Shown one piece after another: positions 10,471 through 20,764 of a DNA stretch of 64,000 nucleotides; the first letter of the stretch is position 1; every line of letters starts with the position of its first letter. The notes under the pieces were generated by a model. The model did no database searches. It saw only the letters and a program-made list of their open reading frames with translations, and was not told where the DNA came from. Source of the DNA: Ligula intestinalis (Eukaryota; Platyhelminthes; Cestoda; Diphyllobothriidea; Diphyllobothriidae). Made by a program: the position numbers and the translations under genes. The stretch lies in assembly GCA_036362985.1 (NCBI GenBank), contig JAYGXS010000008.1, forward strand, positions 21,483,817-21,547,816, given 5' to 3'.

Positions 10471-10790
10471 TGTCGTGATTGGGATATAGTCGTGTTAGTC
10501 AGTAAGCAATAGCCGAACAGTCGAGGAGAATAAAGAATCGAATACCCTAGAATAGGGCTTTGCTCATCTTATAATCGTCGTACATGAACTGAAAAAGGAA
10601 TGAAGAGCGGTTGGGATTATATAGGCAAAAATCAATCGTTTGTAAGGAGGCAAGGGTGAATGTTAATCAACGAGTGTAAGAAGATAAGGGTGAACGATAA
10701 TCAGCGAGTGTGAGAAGGTAGGGATGAATGCTAATCAAAAAAGGTGAGAAGATAGGGGTGAACGGGTATCAGAGTAATATTAACACGACA
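10471..10790 (-). mobile_element. TGTCGTG-ended MITE, copy 2 (320 bp)
   Basis: Inverted relative to copy 1. Starts tgtcgtgattgg and ends taacacgaca, flanked by gactg on both sides (10466-10470 and 10791-10795), a likely 5-bp target duplication. It contains four ~34-bp subrepeats near the right end. Together with copy 1 it forms a long imperfect inverted repeat with a ~590-bp spacer. There is no coding capacity. The superfamily is not settled. Confidence 0.65.
10642..10778. repeat. 34-bp tandem subrepeats (x4)
   Basis: Four consecutive units with the pattern gt(a/g)ag(g/a)agg.aagggtgaa followed by tgttaatcaacgagt or variants. They lie inside MITE copy 2, and the counterpart in copy 1 has fewer units. 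Long terminal repeats built of short tandem units recall foldback elements. Confidence 0.75.
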
Positions 10791-11301
10791 GACTGTCCTC
10801 CACGACATCAACCATGACGGAGTTTCTTTGAGGATTCTTCCCCAGAACGTCGTATCTCTTCCTCTTGTGACCCCGCCTCGTGCTTAGACTTCACACGAAG
10901 CGTTCACATGCCTGACTTTTGTCCCAAACATCAACAAGGGTGAGGAAAGCAAAACGATTGGCCACGGAAAAGCTGTGTGGTTTCTATAGCATCCTTTTCA
11001 TATTGCCCATATTCCGTCTAATCTGCTTCAAGAGGAAGCTCTGGAAGAGCCGCGGAATTTTTCGCAGACATGGACCAATCAGCTCTGGTGCAAGCTCGGT
11101 GCTCACAGCTAACAGTGGGAAGCGGTCGAACGCTTGTTTATAGTATGCAGCATGGGAGACGCCTGCACGCATTCTGGACCCCTGGTTGGGAATGGAGGCA
11201 TTCCCAACAAGTCTCTTTTCCGACATTAGGGCATTGTTTGTTGTACTGCAAGTATTCTTTCTCTTCTTTCTGTTGAAGCTGGTTTTATTTCCTTTTACCA
11301 G

Positions 11302-11448
11302 AAAGACAATGCGAATACTGTACGAAGTCCGCCCCAGCAGAGCACAGAGCTTCAACGATCTCCCCGGATCACCGGGGTCTCTCCGGTCCAACCACCGTTG
11401 AAGACCCCATCAGCCAACGAAAATGGGACATGGTCAAAAACCCACGTG
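11302..11448 (+). CDS. Candidate host gene, exon a
   Basis: A 147-bp exon with a strong pyrimidine tract and acceptor (ttatttccttttaccag) and donor gtgagt. Two frames are open. The one starting two bases in (RQCEYCTKSAPAEHRASTIS…) ends with one spare base, which joins the next exon (g+ac) without a stop. The alternative frame (KDNANTVRSPPQQSTELQRS…) leads to a stop in the third exon. The incoming phase shows there must be upstream exons, which were not found. The product is unidentified and low-complexity, rich in Ser, Pro and Thr. Confidence 0.55.
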
Positions 11449-12032
11449 GTGAGTTTCTAGAAGTATTTGAGCTTCTGAAAAGGGAGTGTATTCACCTGTC
11501 TCAGTAGTCCAACTAGACATGGCGAAGCAGTTATTTGACTGTTGTAATCGATTACGCTTCTATTATCTGCGTATTTTACTCAATCAGTTGATAAGCCTGA
11601 TCGGACTATCGATTTGTTCCCAGGAGAAAGAGACTATTTTGCTAGCTTCCTATTTTTCTTAACGCCACGGGACCCCCTGTGCACGACGTGGGCCGTACAT
11701 GAAAATGGGACGACCGCTACTAAGTCAGAAATGGCCAGTCTAGTCTCCCTTATCTTTGTCGGTAATGTCCCTGAGCCTAGGTAAACTTTATATTTAGACC
11801 AATGTTGCTACTCACATATACTGAGTAACATATATATATACTTTATTTCTGGAGCACGGTCAAAAGATCAACTTCAGGCAATTTGAGTTGGTGTACTCAC
11901 GTCCTCGGTACAGAATCGGTAGCGATTTCGGTGGCGGGGGAGGTAGCCTTTGGCGGCGTATCAACGTGCCCTCTCAAGACATCGCCTGTAATGTCTCTAA
12001 CTTCTGTGTGTGCTTTTTTTTACGAATTTTAG

Positions 12033-12172
12033 ACGTTTTGGCTTACACGGTCAACCGCGAGCCGGAGTGCCCTACGCTCCGGCGACCGTGGACAGCTGGC
12101 GTGTCCGCAACCACCACTACGACAGCTCACGGCCCTGATCTTCCAACCACTAACACCCCCATGCCTGGCAAG
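12033..12172 (+). CDS. Candidate host gene, exon b
   Basis: A 140-bp exon after a T-rich acceptor (gcttttttttacgaattttag) with donor gtcagt. With one base from the previous exon it reads DVLAYTVNREPECPTLRRPW…TTTTTAHGPDLPTTNTPMPGK and ends on a codon boundary. The Thr/Pro-rich content suggests a disordered segment. The upstream intron has 'actcacatatactgagtaacata', which is echoed in the intron after exon c. Confidence 0.55.
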
Positions 12173-12551
12173 GTCAGTTTTTTGTGCCACCCCTTGTTAT
12201 CAAGCTTTGGCTTCAGCGTTTGGTTCATTGTAGTCATTTCTATGTAAACTGGCGGCATCTTTCATGCCGTTCATAGCGACTTCTGTAGAAATGGAGGTGC
12301 CGTTGTTAGGGCCGTTGTACAGAGTGATTCCTCATAAATCATTTTACGCCTTAGCGTTGTTATCGCCGTCTGTGCGAGCAATTTAACGTTTGTTCACCTT
12401 ATCCAACGTCATTATTCTTATTGTTAACATAGTACTTGAGAGCACGCATTCAAATCTTGCGACGAACACTGCGTTGAAGTTCGTCCTTGGACGATTCGTT
12501 GACCAGCCATGGATAACTAATTTTTTGGTAAATGTTTTTTTATTTGGTCAG

Positions 12552-12698
12552 GTCCGCTGTCTGGAAGCCAGTGACGCGCAGTCTGCAGACTGCGTCGCCG
12601 CCATTGGTATAAAGTCCGAGTCTTGGCAACCAAACCACTCGTCTCCTTCTCCTCTCCCCACTCCTCTTTCCTCCGCGACAGTCCAAACTCCAGTCAGG
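12552..12698 (+). CDS. Candidate host gene, exon c
   Basis: A 147-bp exon (49 codons, phase 0 at both ends) with acceptor tttttttatttggtcag and donor gtcagt. Only one frame is open: VRCLEASDAQSADCVAAIGI…SSPSPLPTPLSSATVQTPVR. The other two frames contain stops, which fixes the frame of the whole chain. No domain was recognised. Confidence 0.6.
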
Positions 12699-13077
12699 GT
12701 CAGTGGCGTCAGTTTCCTGCCCTGTATTCTTTGCGCATTTTTCTGCTAGTCATCGAACAATAGTACAGCTAGATCAGGGCAAGAATATTCTACTACAACC
12801 CCACTAAATCTTAATTTGGATATCGTTACTACTCACATACATAGAGTAACATAAATTTATGTAATAAATAGTTACCAGAATGTTGACTTCGGGTGGGTCT
12901 AGCTTATGGACATCGATCGTTGCTATATAATTTGTAAGCGGTTTTTATGCTATAATAACGCCAGTGTCAACGTTTAAACCATCACTTAGACCTTCTTTCC
13001 AAAACATTACGTTAGCGTTGTTTACCAAGCCTGTACGATTCTCTTGGCTAACATAACTGTTTTTTCCTTTTTCTCAG

Positions 13078-13203
13078 CGTTTGTGGATCAACGGCGGTCT
13101 GCGCGTGCCGTCGACAGTCCATGTAGTCCCACCACCACCCCACACCGCTGCTGCCGCCTTTTCAACCAAACCGGAGTCCTTTTGCACCCCTGCCCCCATA
13201 GAG
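13078..13203 (+). CDS. Candidate host gene, exon d
   Basis: A 126-bp exon (42 codons, phase 0 at both ends) with a textbook acceptor (gttttttcctttttctcag) and donor gtactt. It reads RLWINGGLRVPSTVHVVPPP…STKPESFCTPAPIE. Pro/Ala-rich, with no recognised domain. A downstream candidate (14013-14076, cag|CGT…AAG|gtgcgc) would shift the frame into a stop in the following exon and is therefore excluded. Confidence 0.55.
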
Positions 13204-14354
13204 GTACTTGCCAGTTATGTGTGCTCGATTTTTCTTCCCCTCCCTCCCGCTCATTCCAGTTGACGGTCCTTAATCTGGGGAGTTTGTGAGTTGTGTTAAC
13301 GTTATAAATGCAGAAATGCCGAGGAATCTATGATGATGATTGTTTGATTTCGATGAAGTCCGCTATATGCTCCAAACAGGTTGGTGCAGCAAAGGTGACT
13401 GAAGACAGTGGAGACGTTGCAGGCGTCTTCCGCAATATCCATCTTCACCCAGAGTCAAGAAGACCAAAACAGGATATAGGATTGACCGCTTTCTCCAAAG
13501 GCGGACAGAACACCGCGTGATACCATTTTATTTGGTAGTAGACTTTTGCGCTGGTTGTGCCGCACTAACTTCTCTCATTTGCCTTCGGCCGATGTCAAGA
13601 CAGACACAAGAAGACCGAGACTGCAACTTCTACTACGTATACTACTTATCAGCAATGCAATTGAATACTCCTATTACTGACACTAATATTAGTCATAGAT
13701 GACGCTTATTCAAGTTAAGTCTTGTCCCCTCTATCTAAACTAGGCTCCTGTGGCGCATACTGATATTTCGCTTGACCCATCGTTTCTGGAACATCGAACT
13801 TGGCAGGCGCAGTAGAACGCTGGATAATTAGACTGCGATATCTTCAGTATTTATGACTGCCAACTTTATTTACGTAAGTTGGCATTATTTGGTTAATTTT
13901 GGCTTGCGCATCTGTCGCTCTTTGGTGTGAGCCCTGACGGGTGTAGTTTGCTTTCTGTGTCGGACTTGTACGCATGAACCGACCACGCTTTCCATTAATC
14001 CATCCTTTGCAGCGTCATTTTGGTGACCGCCGCTTCCCTTTGGAAACCACTGTCAACCGTCTAACTTTCTCGCAAGGTGCGCCATCTCGCGAGAACGTCA
14101 TAAAAGCTAAAAATGCATCTCCTCGTCAGGCAAAAACGAGAATCTGCCCAGCCTACTTATTTGTTAGGCGTTTTTTTGTTAAACCTCATAATAAACCATT
14201 TCCTTTCCTAATTTATCAATTTCCTTTGCGATGATTCTTTCTGCCGTCGCTTTTCCCCTGCCGAAAGCCTCTCGGAGAGGTGCCCAATTAATAATACAAA
14301 AATGTTACTCACAAGTGTTCAGTAGTTAAATGATAATTGTTTTCTGTTTTATAG

Positions 14355-14471
14355 TCTGCGTTGAGGATGTCGAAACCGGCTACAAACGCACCCACCGAAC
14401 GAGTCAAACGTACTGTAAAATTTGACACTCAGTTACGAACGCCTCTATCTGGTGCCTCCAGGATGCCCAGA
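14355..14471 (+). CDS. Candidate host gene, exon e
   Basis: A 117-bp exon (39 codons, phase 0 at both ends) with acceptor ataattgttttctgttttatag and donor gtaagt. Only the phase-0 frame is open: SALRMSKPATNAPTERVKRT…TPLSGASRMPR. The basic, Ser/Thr-rich sequence could be a phosphorylated linker. Just downstream, 'ctctcttggtgcctccag' repeats the exon's own 'ggtgcctccag', which may be a small duplication. Confidence 0.6.
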
Positions 14472-14743
14472 GTAAGTTGACTGCGAATTTTCCTCTTTTC
14501 CCTATCTCTCTTGGTGCCTCCAGATCGCCTAGAAGCACTCGTCTCGTGAGGGAGAAAGGGGGGGGGTGAACACGCACATATTCCAACTTCAGTGCCGTTG
14601 AGCTACATAGCCCAGCATGTATCACGCCACCAACCAAGAGAATCACCAGACGCAAGCCAGTCACCGAGTAATTAGCGTGCAAGTGGGCAACTGTCCTCAG
14701 TAAGGCGGTAGCCGTTAATTGTCCTGGCTATGCAGTAGCACAG

Positions 14744-14877
14744 GTACTGTATCCCTGCAACACTCTGGTGGCGATTTACCCGTTTACGATGCTGCTGCTG
14801 GTGATGATGGGCTCGCGGGGGCATCCGAAACATCGATCACACCTTCTAAATTACTTCCTGGAACTCGCATTTTTCTT
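14744..14877 (+). CDS. Possible further exon of the same gene
   Basis: Bounded by a plausible acceptor (tatgcagtagcacag) and a weak donor (gtatgg). In the phase required by exon e it is open but hydrophobic (VLYPCNTLVAIYPFTMLLL…), which is unlike the other exons. A different frame (…VSLQHSGGDLPVYDAAAGDD…) looks more protein-like but does not match the phase. Membership is uncertain. Confidence 0.25.
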
Positions 14878-16519
14878 GTATGGGCAGTTTATTTTTCATC
14901 CGTTCTCCAGGCTCATTTTTTTGAAGACATAACATTTCTCCACCATGAGAAGCTGTCAATTTGCCCATCCCCCCGCTTAACGTCATTTGGAGTTCCCTGC
15001 TTCTACCATGTGGGAGTTCTCCCCTGTTCTACCCATGAATGTTCTACCCATGAATAGTTAGTTCTCTTTTAAGATAATCAGCGCTTCAGGATATGCTTAT
15101 GCTTAAGTTTTCTTTATGGTTACCATTCAAGTTTTACAAAGAACCGAAGTTAAGGCATTTCGAAAATTTTAATTATTTTCACTCGTGCCAATTAAACCCC
15201 GTTTGTTTGCTCTGATTAAAAAGTCGAAACATCTGCAAAGGAACCGTCTCCATAGAAAACAGTTAATGAATTACGGACGTATGCTCCATAGGCTGACAAG
15301 GTGGGGCTGGGAGTAGGATGTGTTGTGTACCAGCAAGACTGAAAGCATGGCTTCTGGTTCCCTCACCACACCTTTACCATGTTTTCTGCGATGCTAAGTC
15401 GGGAGTGGCTGGATTCATGCGTGAAAATAATTGTAAATGCGGCCCTTTAGTCCGTTTGCGTGTGCCACGCACAAGCCAGCATTTAAATGGCCATGCCTGG
15501 GGGCCCACTTAATGGAGCTGGCAGCCATCTTGAGCTACCTTCTACCAGAGAACTATTTAGGGGTCCTCGGAGGGTGAACATGTATAATAACCACTCACGT
15601 AAAAATTTTCAGCAGGTCGAATTTTCGCAATATTCAATTTCCGCTCGAAAGATCCTCTGGTTTCACTTTCAGTCCTGGAGTAGGCTCTCGATTTTCCTGT
15701 TGCTGTTGACAGACTTCCCGTTTACGAACCTGAGCCTATCACGGTTTATCCTTGCTAAGAAGACGGTCAGCCGGCGCATTTATCGGACAAACTATCAGTC
15801 CCGAGTGTGTTGTTTATTTAGATGTGAATGAGTGAATTGGGAGTCAAACAGTGACGGCCCCTTCTAATCCCCTGTTTGTGTAAAGCCTGGTATGTGGAGG
15901 CGCCCGGTCGTAATATAGAGCGCGCAGACGCACACTGCATCAGACAACTGACCGGCGGTCGGGAACAGAGTGAGTTTGATCCCTCAACGCATTTCTTCCC
16001 CCTGGTACGCTCAAAACTCTAACGGTGCGTGAAAAGCCCGGTCTGATTGGCAGGTGGCCGGCTGACAGAAAACTCAGACAGCACTTTCAGTCCAGTGTGC
16101 ATGGTGTGTTGTGTGAAGTGGCCGAATGACTGACTGGAAGTCAAGCTGCAGTGGCTCCTTCTTAGTTTGGCGTTCATTGCACTCCCACTCAGCTGTGATA
16201 GGAGCCTTCCTCCTTTTGCTGCTGTTTTTTTCTTGGTTGTTATTTTGCATAGACCCTGCCCGCTCTCCCATCTCCAATCTTCTTGAATTTGTCTTGACAT
16301 GAGGCCCAGTTGGAGGAGGGGGAAAGAGAGTGAGGTAGACGCGTAGTGCACGTCTGCTTTAACTAACTTATGCGCAACTCACCGTCCCCGCATTATCCTT
16401 TCGTAGAACACTCAGGGAAATAATCCAAACCGCAGTTCAAACAGTATGGTGTGCAAAATAAAAAGAACTCAGCCAAGCTAACTTCTTTGTGGTTAATGCC
16501 TATTTTCATCTACTTACAG
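14878..16519. other. Unassigned region
   Basis: Presumed intron or intergenic sequence. Two moderately G+C-rich stretches (15300-15560 and 15840-16350) look like decayed repeats, but no family was recognised and no clear internal duplication could be shown. Confidence 0.3.
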
Positions 16520-16643
16520 GCCAGTAATCTGCAATCCCTCCGTGCTGGACCTCGTTCTTGACCCGATCTTCCCAAGGCTACGTTCTCCAGTCTCTGTGAA
16601 CAGTTCTGTGGGACAGGTCCGCACGTCGGCATTGGACCATTGA
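16520..16643 (+). CDS. Possible terminal exon
   Basis: Acceptor catctacttacag is followed by one open frame (PVICNPSVLDLVLDPIFPRL…SSVGQVRTSALDH) ending in TGA at 16641-16643. Its phase fits the exon at 14744-14877 in the hydrophobic frame. No polyadenylation signal was found close by, and the link to the upstream exons is inferred. Confidence 0.25.
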
Positions 16644-16865
16644 TAAATTTGAATGACGGAATATCGCCGCCATAATCACCTGCACTTATTGTGGTGGTTA
16701 GGTGTGCGTAACATGACGTCACATACTTCTATCGCATCAAAGCACGCATATATTTTATTCTGATTTTTTAAATGTCATGACTCATATATGTCTGTCGGTT
16801 CATTGTAAATATATTTTTTACAACCTACTTTGAATTGACAATTATGCTCGTATTTTTCTGTTTGC

Positions 16866-16937
16866 AAGAGCTCGTGGTGCGGTAGTTAGAACGTTGGACT
16901 TGTAGTCGACAGTTCGCGGGTTCGAGCTGCGGGTGGT
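16866..16937 (+). repeat. tRNA-like SINE head
   Basis: Contains an A-box-like TGGTGCGGTAGTTAGAACG and a perfect B-box-like GGTTCGAGC 33 bp later. The ends do not pair as an acceptor stem. It is followed by GGGTGGTGTTGCC, which is shared with the fragment at 6.95 kb. It is probably a tRNA-derived SINE and not a tRNA gene. Confidence 0.6.
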
Positions 16938-17039
16938 GTTGCCATCCGGGGTAGCGTGTATGGCTAGCTGGAGATGGCTATTAAAACAGAAACGGTCATT
17001 CCCTTCCCCACTTTCTTTATCGCCAATGTTCATCAGCCA

Positions 17040-20000
17040 TCAGTTTACAGCCCATGCTTATCCCTACCAATGAAATAATTGAAAAGACGGGTGATAGTAA
17101 GCGGGGGGGTTAACGGAGTTTATACGCCCATTATTTTTTTCATGCAGCTGCATTAACTCTGGAGGTATTCCCCAGAGTGCGTGTGGACTGTGCGAGGCCT
17201 GCGATACAAAAAGCACAACTTTGACCGATAATGAGATCGCAATCTCATCGTGTTTCCAGATAAAAACTTACAAAAAGGTAATATTTTATAAATGAGTATG
17301 TTTAAGGGCCGTATGCCATGAAACGAGGGAATGGGCGGCGAGGCAATTGTCCCGGTAGAGTTGAGAAACCTTGCCAGCGAGATTTTAGACAATCTGTGTT
17401 AAATACCTTGACAACGCATCTGTTTGATGGAATGCAATCTGGCAGTATAGGTGTGAAGGCTGACATCCGAAATTCTCTGGTTCTAAAGTCAAATTTTGGG
17501 GAATCGTGTAGTAGTCTCATTATCAACGGAATCAGTGCAGTGTTTAGATGGAACGCTCCTGGCCAGATGTGCAGACAATTTCAGAATGACTGGATGTGTG
17601 CTCGGGAACTGTTGCTGACAAAGCTTAAACAACCTTCTACGCGTACCGCACAGAAGACCTGTTTCGCATCACGTGAACCACGCCTTCCCCGACAGGATGC
17701 TGCTGATGTCTATTGCACGAGACTGCAGTAAAAATCATATTGAACAGGAACTAGTGCATCCTGATTTCCGGCCCTGTGGCGGACAGTTTAAACTCCTAGG
17801 TTGATACGCTCGGTTACCATGACTTTTGACAACTTGGAATAGAATAGAGAATGTTTGACGCATGCATCGGCATGACATAGAGGTCACATCAATAGGAGCA
17901 ATCGAATTTGCATTCTAAAATCATCGACCGAATATTCCACAACACCATACACTGGTCTGACGGTGAGGGCTAGAGTAAATCGCCGCGAAATTAAGTGCGC
18001 CGTGATATTCTCTGGCTCCGATCACAAATGAACAAGGTAGACGAAGAATACACTTCCCACTTGCGCGAGAGTTGCAGAATGCTTTCATGGGGTGCGTTAT
18101 TATGGTTGTGGTCATATGAAACTATAGCCAATGTCGTTCTAACGCAGGACTTAATGGAGATGCGCATGGATTAATAGGCCCATGTGGTGGCGGAATGTGA
18201 GCGGACAGTGGTAAAAGATGTACGGAGTATATGTTAGGTTTCCCAGCACCATTGCGCCGTCCACTGAGCGAGGGATTCCGAATTGACCGTCCAGACGGAA
18301 GCCATTTTGTTATCGCAACGAGGACAATCTAGTATAGAATCCCAACTGTTGGTGGTGCTGATCAGGGCGTCGGAAGTGGTCTCACCGGTGATGGGAGAGA
18401 GGTTTTGGTTGCGGATTATCGTCGGCACGAGGTCATAATAACAGTCATGACAGATGTTAAGGATGGCGATCAGCGATTTTCGGGATGGTGGACGCCGTTG
18501 TACATAGGGCAGGGTTGATGATAGGTGCGTTTCTGAACAATACAGTTTGGACTGTCATGTTTTGGCCGTACTGAGTCTGGATATGTCCACCTATGCTCAT
18601 TCATGCGCAGAATATTCATTTGCTGCGTGAGTGTTTAGAAGAGTTGAGTCGTTGGTGTGCTGGATCGGAGGTAGGTTTTCAATGCAAGCTGTCCTTTAGC
18701 TCTGACAATGGCATTCTATTATTTTTAATCGACTGCTGCAACAATTATAAATGTTCACCTGCAGGCCATTCTGTCCTTGACGAGTTCCTCTTGAGGTTAT
18801 TTGTTGTCGCTTTAGAATTATCCAGGGTGTACTTGTGGCTTCGTTTGTGTTCTCCTTGACAAAAGGTGACACTTTAAACATGACTTCTTAATTTGTAAAG
18901 GTTTTCGGGCTTTCTTTTTTTAGTAATTTTACCGCGACAACCCACTCTAAGTTTTGTTATGATATGACTCCAAGGAATTTCTTGAATTTTAGATTGTCTG
19001 GCTGCTTTGCACCAATGGAATCATCAGGGGCATTTCCTGCTTGTAACCCTTCAAATATACGTATACCATATCAGCTTCTATATTTGGTAGAGACAGCTGA
19101 GATGGAAGAGGTTGACTTTCCTGGAGAGTTTTGAATATACTGTCCAGGCCTCTGATAAATACAGGAGAGTCGCCGAGATGATGGCCTTGCATCCTTTCAC
19201 TTTGGTCAGAAGCTGACAGCCGTGGCGATCCCAGATGTGGTTTGAAGCAGACCGAGGTGTTACTGAATTTGGTTTTCTGTGCGCAACTTATTCGGTAAAG
19301 AAGGCTGTACTTTTGGACATGCTTTACTCGAGACAGAACTCATAAAACAACTCAGCAGACAGTTTCAACAGGTGTTCGTATTAGGGCAGTGCTCTCCCAA
19401 ATCGTTTCAGCCACTTAAGTTGGACACCCAAACGCAAAATGTGTTCGGCCACGAGCATTTGGTGCAGAAGTACGCATGTTAAATGGCTTAACGGTTTCGA
19501 CTAGCCGAAACCTCAAGTGCTTTTTCGTGGTTGCCCCAAACTGGCCGAATGTGGCAAGAGTTCGATCAGTAACATGAATAATTATCTGTTTTCCGATCTT
19601 TCGCGAACGGTCCTTGCTTGGTAAATGGAGATAAGACGTTGATTAGATGGAGAGATCGCCAACCAAACATGCACGAGCAGATTTTAACTCTTTAATGCAT
19701 AAACAAGCGAGCACATATGTGGCATCACATAATCATGGAAAATGTTCCGAACCACAATTATTTTGGAGCTTTTTTATGTTAACAGCCGATTGATTAATTC
19801 AACAATAATGTTAACACGGAAGGTAGCAGTTTTAGTATCCGATGTTTAAAAGCAGCTAAATCATGTAAGAGCGATAAAGACTGACAGCTGATCCGTACCA
19901 AATGATTGGGGGCGGCCGTTTTTTTATCTACGCCATTCAAAGTTTGCGGGCAGTTATGAGCAATTTCCGAAATCAGTGCCTATTTTGGGGAGTAGGTGAG

Positions 20001-20230
20001 ATATGCTATTGTCTCGTTGCCATAATACAGTGCCTTAGGATGGGAACAAGAATGTGTAATTTGCAGGTTGTGAGTAGCTGACCAAGGTAATTGCACGATT
20101 AGCCTCAATATAAAAAGTATTTATAATGCCGTATATATAAAGGAGAGAGGCAGAGCCTTTGAAAACCCTATTTACAGATAGATGCTGTCAGATAATGCAT
20201 ATTGTTCAAAGTCATATGTACACTATATAC
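17040..20230. other. Unassigned region
   Basis: About 3.2 kb with no supportable gene. The longest open frame (17318-17731, plus strand, 137 codons) has no recognisable motif and no splice-site support, and an overlapping minus frame is equally open. It is treated as chance. No repeat was recognised. Confidence 0.3.
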
Positions 20231-20235
20231 ATTTT

Positions 20236-20760
20236 AGGCATTACCGGCATAAACATTTGGACTTGCATGATACCCAACTCCAGTGTAGCCGCGGAAATTG
20301 CTGCCACACCCGAGATTTGAACCCGCGTCACCCTGATCAGGGGCCAATGCCCTAACCCCTGAGTTATCGGGCTCGATGCCTTGGCGGTTTTTGATCGGGA
20401 TATAGATAAGAACATATGTGTACACCGAACATATGCAGGGCACACCTGCCCTCGTATTTAATGCCTTTCAGCTGCCATGCGAGGACGTGAGTCACACAAC
20501 CGTTTGCCACATGACTATGTATATATTGTTGACTATGTTTAAGCAAAAACGCTATTGTAGGCATTACCGGCATGAACATTGGGACTTGCATGATACGTAT
20601 TTCGACCTAAGTAGGTCACATCAGATGCAGATACCCAAGTCCAGTGTAGCCGCGAAAATTGCTGCCACACCCGAGAATTGAAACCACGTCACTCTGATCA
20701 GGGGCCAACGCCCTTACCACTGAGATATCGGGCTCAATGTCTTGCCGGTTGTTGATCGGG
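20236..20760 (-). repeat. Tandemly duplicated tRNA-derived SINE (323-bp period)
   Basis: Two direct copies beginning 'aggcattaccggcat' at 20236 and 20559. Each carries a minus-strand tRNA-like head at 20301-20378 and 20661-20739. The head has an A box (GATAACTCAGGGGTTAGGGC in the first copy) and a B box (GGTTCAAATCTC, diverged to GGTTTCAATTCTC in the second). The second copy abuts the 3' end of LINE A. The inserted spacer sequence differs between copies. Confidence 0.7.
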
Positions 20761-20764
20761 ATAA

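Noticed and set aside
10984..11391. 135-codon minus-strand frame
   Set aside because: It overlaps a well-bounded plus-strand exon, shows no motif, and has no supporting splice or regulatory signal.
13308..13520. 70-codon frame after 'ttataaatgcag'
   Set aside because: The pyrimidine tract is weak, there is no donor in a suitable phase, and it ends in a stop.
14013..14076. Exon-like segment with AG acceptor and GT donor
   Set aside because: Including it shifts the frame of the next exon into a stop. It may be a decoy or an alternative exon.
17318..17731. 137-codon plus-strand frame
   Set aside because: No recognisable domain; an overlapping minus-strand frame is equally open. Probably chance.
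20301..20739. Functional tRNA genes at the tRNA-like heads
   Set aside because: A and B boxes are present, but acceptor stems do not pair and the heads are embedded in duplicated repeat sequence. SINE origin fits better.
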